A stretch of DNA of 64,000 nucleotides from Gp1-AA133 sp963850425 (lineage in GTDB: Bacteria; Acidobacteriota; Terriglobia; Terriglobales; Acidobacteriaceae): positions 137,277-201,276 of the forward strand of contig CAWKLF010000002.1 of the NCBI GenBank assembly GCA_963850425.1, read 5' to 3'. The translations under genes and the position numbers were made by a program. Shown here piece by piece: positions 24,688 through 33,267 of this stretch. How positions within the stretch are numbered: position 1 is the stretch's first letter; every line of letters starts with the position of its first letter. The notes under the pieces are model-generated. The model had not been told where the DNA came from and made no database searches. It saw only the letters and a list, made by a program, of their open reading frames with translations.

Positions 24688-25536
24688 TTACTCTCTGCTT
24701 GCAACGATCGCCGCAACCAAACCGGGGATGGTGAACTCTGGGGCCTCAACGTCCACGCCGAGGCCGAGTTCTCGTAGTGTGGCCGACGTAACTGGGCCGA
24801 TGGACGCCAGCGTTAAGCCTTCCAGCACGGCGGGTCTTTTTTGCCCACGCGAGGAAGCACCTAGCAACTGAACAAAATTCTTGACCGTTGAAGAACTCGT
24901 GAACGTCACGACATTGGGCCGCTTTCGCGAATCTTTCAGGGCAGCACGCAACCGGGCGCGCGAAGATCTCGGAACCACCGTCTCGTAGGCTTCGACTACA
25001 TCTATCACAGCCTCGGCCCTGCGTAGTTCATTGGGAATGACATCGCGCGCGACTTTCGCCCGCACCAGTAAAATGCGCTTCCCTCTTACCTCACGGCGCA
25101 AACTCTTCACTACCGACTCGGCCACGTACTCCTCCGGGACGACGTCAACCCGGACCCCTCGTTTCTCGATGGCTTTCTTTGTCGCGGGCCCAATGGCCGC
25201 GATCTTCAAGTGCGCGAGTGCCTGCTTTCTCAAGCGAAGCTTCCCCATCCGCTTCCACATGGCTTCGACCCCATTCACGCTGGTCAGGATCAGCCAGTCG
25301 TAGGCGGCAAGATTCTGGAGCGCCGTGTCCAGTTTTCGAGAGGAACGCGGCGGCCGAATTTCGATGAAGGGGATTTCGAGAACCTCCGCACCCAGTTTGC
25401 GGAGTTGGGAGGAGAGAGAGCCCGCCTGGTGTCGGGCGCGGCCCACCAGGACTCGAACGCCGGTAAGCGGTCTGCGTGCTTTTTGGGAGTTGCTTCGAGA
25501 TCCGGCGGACGAGCGGGTTCGCCCTACACGAGTCAC
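24688..25536 (-). CDS. hemD: uroporphyrinogen-III synthase
   Basis: 282 residues. Low sequence conservation is normal for HemD; recognised by GVRVLVGRARHQAGSLSSQL at the start, YDWLILTSVNGVEAMWKRM, KIAAIGPATKKAIEKRGVRV, VVTFTSSSTVKNFVQLLG and LASIGPVTSATLRELGLGVD. It closes and inverts hydroxymethylbilane to uroporphyrinogen III. It begins with GTG at 25536, overlapping the hemC stop by four bases (GTGA), so it is translationally coupled as the last gene of the ccsA-hemA-hemC-hemD operon. Confidence 0.9.
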   Translation of the reverse strand: MTRVGRTRSSAGSRSNSQKARRPLTGVRVLVGRARHQAGSLSSQLRKLGAEVLEIPFIEIRPPRSSRKLDTALQNLAAYDWLILTSVNGVEAMWKRMGKLRLRKQALAHLKIAAIGPATKKAIEKRGVRVDVVPEEYVAESVVKSLRREVRGKRILLVRAKVARDVIPNELRRAEAVIDVVEAYETVVPRSSRARLRAALKDSRKRPNVVTFTSSSTVKNFVQLLGASSRGQKRPAVLEGLTLASIGPVTSATLRELGLGVDVEAPEFTIPGLVAAIVASRE

Positions 25537-26468
25537 GGTTGTTGCGGGACAGCGATCCCGCTTCCGTAGACTTGTTCGAGGATTGCGTCGCCGCCGCGCC
25601 GCAGCAGTTTTTCGCCCACTTCGCTTCCGAGCTTTTCGGGATCGTCGCCGTCGCGGGACTCGCGCAGGATTTTCGAACCGTCAGGGTTGGCAACGATGGC
25701 ATCCAGGTGCAGGCGACCCTTGCGCATCTCGGCGGCGGCGCCGATCGGTACCTGGCAGCCTCCACCCAGCTTGTTCAGCAAAGCGCGCTCACAGGTTGTG
25801 GAGGCGCGGGCAGCCGCGTCGTCGAGGAACAACAGATGCTTTCGCGTGGCCGAATCGCCCGCCCGAATCTCGATCCCGAGCGCGCCCTGTCCCGCCGCCG
25901 GACACATCACGTCCTTGGGAATGACTTGCTTCACGAGTTCGGTCTTGCCAAGGCGGTTCAGCCCAGCGGCGGCCAGGATGATGGCGTCATATTCGCCTTC
26001 ACTCAACTTGCGCAGGCGAGTGTCCACATTGCCGCGCAGCGGAAAAATCTCCAAGTCCGGACGCAGCGCCTTGATCTGCGCCTGCCGTCGCAGGCTGCTG
26101 GTGCCTACGCGCGCGCCGCGCGGCAACGCGTCGATGCATGCGAACTGGACCGAACAGAAGACATCCTGTGAGTTTTCGCGCTTGGTGATGGCCGCGATTT
26201 CAAATTCGGCCGAAAGCTCGGTCGGCAGATCCTTCAGGCTGTGCACGGCCAAATCGACACGCCTCTCGGCCAGAGCCTCTTCGATTTCCTTGGTGAACAT
26301 GCCCTTGGTGCCGACTTTGGCGAGCGCCACGTCGAGGATTTTGTCGCCGGTGGTCTTGATGATTTCGAGCTCGACCTCGTGGCCCTGCGACCGGAGGAGA
26401 TCGGAGATGTGGTGGGCTTGCCAGAGTGCCAGTTGCGAGCCGCGGGAGCCGATGCGCAGACGTGCCAT
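25533..26468 (-). CDS. hemC: porphobilinogen deaminase (hydroxymethylbilane synthase)
   Basis: 311 residues, usual length. RIGSRGSQLALWQAHHI at the start, KGMFTKEIEEALAERRVDLA with the substrate Lys/Arg residues, VGTSSLRRQAQI, LRGNVDTRLRKL, AAAGLNRLG and the cofactor loop GGGCQVPIGA, whose Cys carries the dipyrromethane cofactor. Assembles four porphobilinogen units into hydroxymethylbilane. Its ATG overlaps the hemA stop by one base (TGATG) and its stop overlaps the hemD start. Confidence 0.96.
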   Translation of the reverse strand: MARLRIGSRGSQLALWQAHHISDLLRSQGHEVELEIIKTTGDKILDVALAKVGTKGMFTKEIEEALAERRVDLAVHSLKDLPTELSAEFEIAAITKRENSQDVFCSVQFACIDALPRGARVGTSSLRRQAQIKALRPDLEIFPLRGNVDTRLRKLSEGEYDAIILAAAGLNRLGKTELVKQVIPKDVMCPAAGQGALGIEIRAGDSATRKHLLFLDDAAARASTTCERALLNKLGGGCQVPIGAAAEMRKGRLHLDAIVANPDGSKILRESRDGDDPEKLGSEVGEKLLRRGGDAILEQVYGSGIAVPQQP

Positions 26469-27763
26469 CAGTCGTTCTCTCCCGAGCCGGACTTTACCGT
26501 GCGCCGCTCCTGCAGGTTGAAGAGCCGGCGCACCAGGTCAATTACCGTGGTGGCTTCGGGATCGCGCGCTGCTGACTTCAGTGTGCTGATGGGCGTGTGC
26601 ATGATCTTGTTGACGATGCCGCGAGTAAGGGCTTCGACTGCCAGTTCCTGGTCGGGATTGAGCGGGCCCAGCCGTCCGCGTACGCGGTCGATCTCTGCCT
26701 GCCGGATGGTTTCCAGATGATCTTGCAGCGACACGATGGTGGGCACTACGTCGAGGGTTTGCAGGCGGGCATGGAAGCGCTCGACCTCGAGGGTCACGAT
26801 GGCTTCCGCGCGCTCCGCCTCTTTGCGGCGATCGGCGACGTGGCTGGCAACGGCCTGCTGCAGATCATCGATGTCGTAGACGAACACGCCGTCCAGCTTG
26901 TTCATGGCCGGATCCACGTCGCGCGGCACCGCGATATCGATGAAGAACATGGGACGGTTCTTCCGGCGGTGCATGAATACTTCCCCGTGTTCGCGGCGAA
27001 AGATGGCGTGCGGGGCGCCGGTCGATGTGATCACGATGTCGGCGCGGTCGCAGGTGTTATGCAGGTCTTCGAAGTGGATCGCTTGCCCTTTGAATTTGTA
27101 GGCCAGGCTCACGGCGCGATCATAGGTGCGGTTGGCCACGAAGATCGACGCGCAGCCGTGGGCCATGAGATGACGGGCAGCCAGCTCGCTCATCTTGCCC
27201 GCGCCCACCAGAAATACGTGCTTGCCGGCCAGGTTGCCGAAGATCTTCTTGGCAAGTTCGACCGCGACCGAGGCAATGGAGACCGACGACGACCCGACCG
27301 CGGTCTCGGTGCGCACGCGCTTGGCGACGGCAAAGGCCCGGGTCACAAGCTGATCCAGTTGCGCACGGATCGCGCCGACAGCACGCGCCGTTGCGTAAGC
27401 TTCTTTTACCTGCCCCAGAATTTGGGGCTCGCCGACGACCATCGAATCGAGACTGGACGCGACGCGGAACACATGCCGCACCGCTTCCTGTTCCTGATAC
27501 TCGTAAAGATGCTTCTCAAGGTCGGTGCTTTCGAGTTGGAAATAGTTCCGCAGGAAGGCGCGGAGATCGGCTCCCGAGCCGTTCTTCGTATTGGCCAGAA
27601 TTTCCACGCGATTGCAGGTCGACAAAATCATGCCCTCGTCGATGCCCGGGAACTCGGTGAGTTTCTTGCAGGCCTCGGGCAGGCGAGACTCCGGGATGGC
27701 GAGGCGCTCCCGCACCTCAACCGGGGCCGTGTTGTGATTCACGCCGATGAGCTGAAATCTCAT
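26468..27763 (-). CDS. hemA: glutamyl-tRNA reductase
   Basis: 431 residues from ATG 27763 (MRFQLIGVNHNTAPVEVRE), the normal start; the frame is open further but without family sequence. The nucleophile Cys lies in GMILSTCNRVEIL. Then come HVFRVASSLDSMVVGEPQIL, the NADPH-binding GAGKMSELAARHLMAHG, STGAPHAIF and FIDIAVPRDVDP, and the C-terminal dimerisation helix. First committed step of C5-pathway haem synthesis. The ATG overlaps the stop codon of ccsA (ATGA). Confidence 0.96.
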   Translation of the reverse strand: MRFQLIGVNHNTAPVEVRERLAIPESRLPEACKKLTEFPGIDEGMILSTCNRVEILANTKNGSGADLRAFLRNYFQLESTDLEKHLYEYQEQEAVRHVFRVASSLDSMVVGEPQILGQVKEAYATARAVGAIRAQLDQLVTRAFAVAKRVRTETAVGSSSVSIASVAVELAKKIFGNLAGKHVFLVGAGKMSELAARHLMAHGCASIFVANRTYDRAVSLAYKFKGQAIHFEDLHNTCDRADIVITSTGAPHAIFRREHGEVFMHRRKNRPMFFIDIAVPRDVDPAMNKLDGVFVYDIDDLQQAVASHVADRRKEAERAEAIVTLEVERFHARLQTLDVVPTIVSLQDHLETIRQAEIDRVRGRLGPLNPDQELAVEALTRGIVNKIMHTPISTLKSAARDPEATTVIDLVRRLFNLQERRTVKSGSGEND

Positions 27764-28575
27764 GAGGCGACAAACCTGTGAATCGAGCTGAAATAGTTCG
27801 CGGCCCAGGCCACGACGGCCGCCGCGAAGGCCACGCTGGCCATGACTGCCGCCTTCCGGCCACGCCAGCCTGCGATCCAGCGCGTGTACACCATCAGCAG
27901 GTAAACGGCCCACATCAGCAGCGAAAGCAATATCTTCGGATCCTGAAAATCAATGCGCCCGTAGCTGCTCTGGGCCACCACCGATCCCGCGATCAGGCCG
28001 AGCGTCATGAACGGGAAGCCTAACAACAAAGACCGGTATCCGATCTGGTCGATGTCCTCGAGGGCAGGCAGCCGCGAAAGAATTCCACTGTCGCGCTTCG
28101 CTTTCAGCGAATGCTGCTGAATCAGGTAGAGCACGCTCGCGCAAAAACTCAAAACCAGGGCCGCATAGCCGATGAAGATCAGACCGATATGCGCGAACAG
28201 CCAGCTCGTGCGCAGGGTTCCGGACATGGGAAGGAACGGTTGCTGGCGTGTGGCCGCCATGAATGTCAGCAGGAAGACCAGGGGGAAAACGATGATCCCC
28301 GGTGAGGTCGTCTTGTAAATCAGATAGGTGAGCATGAAGACGGCCATGATCAGAAAGGCCAGCAGCGACTCGGAGTTGTGCACCATGGCGGGTGTGACAT
28401 GCCCGGATAAAAACACTCCTTCGGTCAGCGACACGAAGTGGAACAGCATGCCTAGATAAGAGGCGTGCAGCGCAACCCGGTTGAGCAACTCACTGGTGCG
28501 AGTCAATGCAACCAAGGCGTAGAGCAGCCCAACTCCGTACAGACCCAGCGCGACTCGAAGCCAAAAGATTGACAT
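27760..28575 (-). CDS. ccsA: CcsA/HemX-type cytochrome c assembly membrane protein
   Basis: 271 residues, about eight membrane segments. The WWD-like region typical of CcsA is reduced, as in HemX proteins: TSWLFAHIGLIFIGYAALVL has the conserved His, and LLSLLMWAVYLLMVYTRWIA follows. GILSRLPALEDIDQIGYRSL is a family motif. HemX/CcsA proteins sit upstream of hemA in many bacteria; they help haem handling for cytochrome c assembly or set HemA levels. First gene of the operon. A TATAAT box on its strand at 28621-28626 and a CRP-like palindrome further upstream suggest activator control. Confidence 0.88.
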   Translation of the reverse strand: MSIFWLRVALGLYGVGLLYALVALTRTSELLNRVALHASYLGMLFHFVSLTEGVFLSGHVTPAMVHNSESLLAFLIMAVFMLTYLIYKTTSPGIIVFPLVFLLTFMAATRQQPFLPMSGTLRTSWLFAHIGLIFIGYAALVLSFCASVLYLIQQHSLKAKRDSGILSRLPALEDIDQIGYRSLLLGFPFMTLGLIAGSVVAQSSYGRIDFQDPKILLSLLMWAVYLLMVYTRWIAGWRGRKAAVMASVAFAAAVVAWAANYFSSIHRFVAS

Positions 28576-28620
28576 ATAGGTAGGTTAGCTTTGGGGTGGA
28601 CCCTCACCCTTGCCAACGTG

Positions 28621-28626
28621 ATTATA
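28621..28626 (-). promoter_or_regulatory. -10 hexamer TATAAT of the ccsA-hemACD operon
   Basis: Minus strand reads GACTATAATCACG about 45 bases upstream of the ccsA ATG. At 17 bases upstream, the -35 position reads TCTGCC, a poor match, as expected for an activator-dependent promoter. Confidence 0.6.
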
Positions 28627-28674
28627 GTCTGCCCCGTGGACGAGGCAGAAGCAGTTGGGCATATCACAGGTGCT

Positions 28675-28690
28675 TGTGACTTACGTCACA
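28675..28690. promoter_or_regulatory. CRP/FNR-family binding site (perfect TGTGA-N6-TCACA)
   Basis: TGTGACTTACGTCACA matches the CRP consensus exactly at all ten half-site positions, and all sixteen bases form a palindrome with 6-base arms. Its centre is about 68 bases upstream of the start site predicted from the TATAAT at 28621-28626, close to class-I activator positions. The only gene it can serve is the ccsA-hemACD operon, because the neighbouring gene on the other side ends at 28731 on the same strand. Confidence 0.65.
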
Positions 28691-28730
28691 GGGGCTTACG
28701 AGCAAATACGGCCTGGACGGGCCAACGGAT

Positions 28731-29087
28731 TTACTCGACTCCCAGGGCAGTGAAGGCCTCTTCGAGCTCGGACGGGCCTACCCTTAGTTCGCGCCCTTCG
28801 GCCATCATGTCCTCGACTTCGTCGAATGCGCGGAAGAGGCGCATTTTGGCGGCGCCGTATTCCTCGGCTTCGGTGGGGGTTCGGGCATGGGATTTGGCCC
28901 AGGCTTGGAGCGCGGCAGATTCGACCACAACGCTTACTGCGTAGGTCACTTTCCGGTCGGAGGTGACATCGAAGATGTACTCGGTAGCAGGAGTGCCCGG
29001 ATTGACGGCGGGGCGCTTGCCAACGAAGTAGTACTGGTAGACGTATCCCTGCCCTCCTGTATACGTCTTCATGCGGCGGACAGTCAT
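28731..29087 (-). CDS. hypothetical protein (118 aa)
   Basis: 118 residues starting MTVRRMKTYTGGQGYVYQYY. The sequence VGKRPAVNPGTPATEYIFDV and TYAVSVVVESAALQAWAKSH suggest a small mixed alpha/beta domain without membrane segments or Cys; the C-terminus is acidic and helical. I do not recognise the family, but the even composition and the gap-filling position support a real gene. It lies between the GH3 gene and the haem operon, all on the minus strand. Confidence 0.65.
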   Translation of the reverse strand: MTVRRMKTYTGGQGYVYQYYFVGKRPAVNPGTPATEYIFDVTSDRKVTYAVSVVVESAALQAWAKSHARTPTEAEEYGAAKMRLFRAFDEVEDMMAEGRELRVGPSELEEAFTALGVE

Positions 29088-29126
29088 AGCTCCGGCCTAC
29101 TTTAACAGCTAAGAGGGGCCGATGGG

Positions 29127-31373
29127 CTATTGATGCGTCGCCGATTGATGCAGAGGGAGGTCCTGCGACGAACCGCCGACCATAAACGTGTACTCTCCCG
29201 GCACAAGCTGCCAGTCGTTCTTCTTTTCGTCGAAGATCGAGAGGTACTGCGGCGGCACCTCGACGGTTACCTGCTTGCTCTCGCCGGCCGCCAGCATGAC
29301 CTTGCTCCAGCCGACCAGGCGCTTCGGCGGCTCGCCCGCGCTGGCTGGGAAAGAAACGTAAACCTGTGCTACTTCCGCTCCTTCGCGGCCACCGGTGTTT
29401 TTGACGGTAAAGCTCACGCGGGCAGGGGGACCGGTTTCAACCTTCAGATCCGAATACGCGTAAGTCGTGTACGAGAGGCCGAAGCCGAACGGGAACAGCA
29501 CGGGCTTCTTTTCTGCGTCGTACCACTTGTAGCCAACTTTCAAACCTTCATCGTAGGAAAGCTGAAAGGGAGGCAGTCCGGCAGCGATCGTCTTCCAGGC
29601 GTCAGGGTCGCCGTCTTTGGTGGTTGAAGTAGCAGGCGGCTTGATCAAGTTCGGATGCGGGATGTCGGAATCCTTCAGTGGAAACGTGACGGGAAGTTTT
29701 GCGCTCGGGTTCACGTCACCGAAGAGCACGCTGGCGACAGCGTCGGCGCCCCGTGATCCGGCGTACCACGCTTCGAGAATGCCGCTCACCTGCGAGGCCC
29801 AGGGCATGGTCGCCGGACCGCCCGTTTCGAGCACAATCACCGTGTGCGAATTGGCCGCCGCCACCTTGGCGATGAGCTCATCCTGATGCTCGGGCAGGGT
29901 CAGGCTCTCCAGATCCATGCCTTCGCTTTCCCAGCAGTAGGCGAACACGATGGCCACGTCCGATTGTTGCGCCAGCGCGGCCGCTTTCGCGGGATCGCTC
30001 CCCGAGTCGTATTGCACGTTGGCATGTGGCACCTTGGCGCGAATTGTCTTCAGCGGCGAGGTGGGAAACCACATGGGCTCGAGCCAGCGCGTCTGGCCTT
30101 TGCCCGGAGGCAAGATGGCATTTCCGACCGGGGGATCAACCTGCGCGGAACCTCCACCCGAAATCATGCCAACATCAGCGTGAGCGCCGATTACGGCAAT
30201 TTTCTGAAGCTTCGAAGCATCCAGGGGCAGCTGATTGTTTTCGTTTCGCAGGAGAACGATGCTCTGTTCGGCGATTTTCTGCGCAACCTCGAATCCCTTC
30301 ACCACGTCGACCACGCTCTTGCGAGGAGGATCGTCCACTACCCCGCTGGCAAACATCGAGCGCAGAATCCGGCGAACATGATCGTCTAATTCGGCGGTGC
30401 TTATTTTCCCGCCCTGCACCGCTTTCTTGAATTCGGTTCCGTAGAAGATTTCACCCGGTTCTTCGTGATCGAGACCGGCCGCCGAGGCTTTTACAGTACT
30501 GTGGGTTGCCTGCCAGTCGGATAAGACAAAGCCGGGGAACTTCCAATCTTTCTTCAGAATGTCAGTCAGAAGGTGCTTGTTCTCGCAGGAATAGTCCCCG
30601 TTGACGCGGTTGTATGCGCACATTACAGCGGAGATGTCGCCCGTCCGGAGCCCGATCTCGAAAGCCAGCAGATCGGTTTCGCGCATGGCGCGTTCGCTGA
30701 TCTTCACGTTGACGGCGTTGCGCCCGTTCTCCTGGTCGTTGAGGGCGTAGTGCTTGATGTCGCCAATCACATGCTGTGCCTGCAGACCCTTCATCACGTG
30801 ACCGACCATGGTGCCTGCGAGGATCGGATCTTCTCCCATGTACTCGAAGTTACGGCCGTTGCGCGGTTCGCGAGTAAGGTTGACGCCGCCGCCCAGCGAC
30901 ATGTTGTAGCCTTGTGCGCGCAGTTCCCTGCCAATCAGGGCTCCGTACTCGTAGGCCGCGTTTGTGTCCCAGCTTGCTGCGCCGGCCATATCGGAAGGCA
31001 GTGCTGTGGAATACCTACCGTTCTCGCCACTCGCTCGCACGCCATAGGCCGCGTCGGACATTTGAATATCAGGAATACCGAGCCGCTGAACCCCGACAAC
31101 ATATCCCGCACCACCGTTTGAGTGGCCAGCTAACGAGCTTAGCGGGCTCAGTCCACTCATGCCAGTACCATGAAGAAGGGAGATTTTTTCGTCGAGCGTC
31201 ATTTCCTTCAGGGCCAGGCTCGCGCGCTCGTCGGGGGAAAGGCTGGTGTTCATCCACGCATGTTGTGCGGTTTTGTCGGGGGTGGACTGCGCGAACGAGC
31301 ATGGCCACGCTGCCATACCAAGGGCGACGACGAATAGCGACAGGTCTTTTCTGAGTGATGAGGGTAGGTTCAT
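29127..31373 (-). CDS. exported glycoside hydrolase family 3 (beta-glucosidase type)
   Basis: 748 residues with a signal peptide (DLSLFVVALGMAAWPCSFAQ). GH3 N-terminal barrel: ALPSDMAGAASWDTNAAYEY, GGGVNLTREPRNGRNFEYMG, KHYALNDQENGRN and the nucleophile D286 in FPGFVLSDWQATHS. The second domain follows (KIAVIGAHADVGMISGGGSA, VIVLETGGPATMPW), then a C-terminal fibronectin III-like domain (YSDLKVETGPPARVSFTVKN). This is the BglX/plant-polysaccharide beta-glucosidase layout, periplasmic. AGAGG precedes the ATG. No transporter or regulator is adjacent, so the natural sugar is open. Confidence 0.93.
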   Translation of the reverse strand: MNLPSSLRKDLSLFVVALGMAAWPCSFAQSTPDKTAQHAWMNTSLSPDERASLALKEMTLDEKISLLHGTGMSGLSPLSSLAGHSNGGAGYVVGVQRLGIPDIQMSDAAYGVRASGENGRYSTALPSDMAGAASWDTNAAYEYGALIGRELRAQGYNMSLGGGVNLTREPRNGRNFEYMGEDPILAGTMVGHVMKGLQAQHVIGDIKHYALNDQENGRNAVNVKISERAMRETDLLAFEIGLRTGDISAVMCAYNRVNGDYSCENKHLLTDILKKDWKFPGFVLSDWQATHSTVKASAAGLDHEEPGEIFYGTEFKKAVQGGKISTAELDDHVRRILRSMFASGVVDDPPRKSVVDVVKGFEVAQKIAEQSIVLLRNENNQLPLDASKLQKIAVIGAHADVGMISGGGSAQVDPPVGNAILPPGKGQTRWLEPMWFPTSPLKTIRAKVPHANVQYDSGSDPAKAAALAQQSDVAIVFAYCWESEGMDLESLTLPEHQDELIAKVAAANSHTVIVLETGGPATMPWASQVSGILEAWYAGSRGADAVASVLFGDVNPSAKLPVTFPLKDSDIPHPNLIKPPATSTTKDGDPDAWKTIAAGLPPFQLSYDEGLKVGYKWYDAEKKPVLFPFGFGLSYTTYAYSDLKVETGPPARVSFTVKNTGGREGAEVAQVYVSFPASAGEPPKRLVGWSKVMLAAGESKQVTVEVPPQYLSIFDEKKNDWQLVPGEYTFMVGGSSQDLPLHQSATHQ

Positions 31374-31519
31374 TTTTCCTCTGGAAGAACAATTGCAAAA
31401 ACGATTTTATACCACAGATAACGATATTCTTGCGGGTGTCTTAAGTTGCCAAAACCAGGGGCGCGATGGGAAGCGTCCCCTGTGGGACAGCACGTCTGGA
31501 ATTGCGGCTCGATTGTCGA

Positions 31520-32527
31520 TCAGGAATCGATCTTCGCGTCACGCAGGCGCTTCACCGCAGTTTCGGATGTCACCGGCGAATAGTAGACCTCTTTGAAGGT
31601 GTACGACTTTGCCTTGGAGGCTAGGATAGGCAGAATCTCGAAGTGCCAGTGGTAGTCCTCGTCCAGGGTCTTCCAGTAATCGAGGCTGCTCGACCCGTGC
31701 AGGGTATTCGGCGACGTGTGCAACACCATATGAAATTCCTTGGTGATGGTGCGGATGCGCTGCAGGGTGCGCCGCAGCAGGCTCGCCAGGTCGCGAATGC
31801 CGCCGGACTTTGAAAGGCCTGAGCGCTCGAACGAGGCTTCGTGGACCCGCGGCAAGATCCAGGTCTCGTAGGGAACCCGCGGAGCGTATGGACACATCGC
31901 GATGTAGTCACCGCGCAATTCCACCACGCGCAAGCCCTGCCGCTCTTCCTGCCCGATGATGTCACAGAACACGCAGCGTTCTTTTTGTTTGTAGTAATCG
32001 CGTCCGGCGCGCAACTCGTAAAGGACCCGGCGCGGAACGAAACTGGTCGCGGTCAGTTGGGCATTGGGATGTTCGAACTCCTGGCCGGCATTCACGCCGT
32101 AGTTCTTAAAAATGCTGACGTACTTCAGGCGAGCATCGCCCTTGAGGTCAGAGATCCTCTGCGCGGCCAGGCGCAGGAACTGCTCAATCTCGTTGTCACT
32201 TGCGTTCCACAGTTCACGATCATGGCGCGCGTTTTCCACCAGCACTTCGTGCGCTCCGATTGATTTCATCCGATCATAGAGGCCGTCGGCGCGGCGTGAA
32301 GGGTCGCCTTCAATGCGGTACAGGGGAGAGGGGTGAACGACCGAGCGTGCCGACCAGGGTGCTCCTTCGCGGTCGGTCCGCGTAGCTATCACTTGCAAGG
32401 GGGAGGCCGCGTCAGCGCAGAACTGACAGCCGGAGTTCCGCGGCGATGTTTCGGGAACATCATCCCCGGTGATCACCCAGGAACGAGTAATGGGATCTTT
32501 GCGAAGTTCCATGCGTAAGGAAAACAT
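31520..32527 (-). CDS. galT: GalT-family nucleotidyltransferase (HIT superfamily) with altered active site
   Basis: 335 residues, the size of short bacterial galactose-1-phosphate uridylyltransferases. Zinc Cys pairs C34-x2-C37 and C185-x2-C188 are kept, as is the late DEDYHWHFEILPIL motif. At the nucleophile loop, usually H-x-H-x-Q, the sequence is EFEHPNAQLTAT: H153, then Asn 155 where the uridylylated His should be, then Q157. The GalT reaction may therefore be lost or changed (for example toward an adenylyl-transfer or phosphorylase activity). Divergent from mutS, 86 bases apart. ATG 32512 (MELRKDPI) is an alternative start. Confidence 0.78.
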   Translation of the reverse strand: MFSLRMELRKDPITRSWVITGDDVPETSPRNSGCQFCADAASPLQVIATRTDREGAPWSARSVVHPSPLYRIEGDPSRRADGLYDRMKSIGAHEVLVENARHDRELWNASDNEIEQFLRLAAQRISDLKGDARLKYVSIFKNYGVNAGQEFEHPNAQLTATSFVPRRVLYELRAGRDYYKQKERCVFCDIIGQEERQGLRVVELRGDYIAMCPYAPRVPYETWILPRVHEASFERSGLSKSGGIRDLASLLRRTLQRIRTITKEFHMVLHTSPNTLHGSSSLDYWKTLDEDYHWHFEILPILASKAKSYTFKEVYYSPVTSETAVKRLRDAKIDS

Positions 32528-32586
32528 CCGGTTCGCGCGCGCGTCAACTGGTGATTTCCACCACCGAAGAGAGCAACCCGCTTTGT

Positions 32587-32592
32587 TATAAT
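32587..32592 (+). promoter_or_regulatory. -10 hexamer TATAAT of mutS
   Basis: Perfect TATAAT 21 bases before the mutS ATG at 32614, in the interval divergent from the GalT-family gene. No good -35 element is visible. Confidence 0.5.
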
Positions 32593-32613
32593 CCGCGCAC
32601 GAACCCGCTCAAC

Positions 32614-33267
32614 ATGACCGAGACGTCCACGCCGTTGATGCGGCAGTACGCCGCCATCAAGAAAGAGCATCCCAACGCTCTGCTGTTTTTCCGGCTGGGT
32701 GACTTTTACGAACTGTTCTTCGACGACGCCGTGGTCGCGGCCCGCGAACTGCAAATCACGCTGACCTCGCGCAACAAGGAAAAAGGCATCGCGGTTCCCA
32801 TGTGCGGAGTGCCTTACCACGCAGCCGAAGGCTACATTTCGAAACTGATTCGCAAGGGATTCAAGGTTGCCATCTGCGAACAGGTGGAAGATCCGCGGGT
32901 GGCCAAGAAACTGGTGCGGCGCGAGGTGACCCGAGTCGTCACGCCTGGGACTTCGGCGGACGCCTCGCTCAATTCCGAAGAAAACAATTTTCTCGGTGCG
33001 CTGGCCCGTGTGGGAGATCGTGTTGGGTTTGCGGCGCTTGACCTTTCGACGGGGGAATTTCGCGCTACCGAATTTCAGGGCATGGACGCCGCTCGTAGAA
33101 TTCAGGAAGAGCTGTCGCAGCTTCGGCCGAAAGAGCTGCTGTACGCCTGCGCGGCCCCGCTGTTCGGAGGCTCGACCGCTTCGCCTGAAGAGCTTGCCGA
33201 CTCTGGGGAAGGCTGCTCCGGACGCGCGGCCTTCGATTACGCAGGGCTATGCGGAAACTCCTCTTGA
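32614..33267 (+). CDS. mutS: MutS, N-terminal part (frameshifted gene)
   Basis: 217 residues from ATG 32614: TPLMRQYAAIKKEHPNALLF and FRLGDFYELFFDDAVVAARE are the mismatch-recognition domain I (the Phe-x-Glu mismatch wedge is in the family equivalent, here FFRLGDFYELFFDD), followed by GIAVPMCGVPYHAAEGYISK and the connector domain (FAALDLSTGEFRATEF). After PLFGG the frame runs into unrelated residues and stops at 33267. The rest of MutS continues in the next frame. One extra base somewhere in about 33165-33250 explains this. Confidence 0.9.
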   Translation: MTETSTPLMRQYAAIKKEHPNALLFFRLGDFYELFFDDAVVAARELQITLTSRNKEKGIAVPMCGVPYHAAEGYISKLIRKGFKVAICEQVEDPRVAKKLVRREVTRVVTPGTSADASLNSEENNFLGALARVGDRVGFAALDLSTGEFRATEFQGMDAARRIQEELSQLRPKELLYACAAPLFGGSTASPEELADSGEGCSGRAAFDYAGLCGNSS

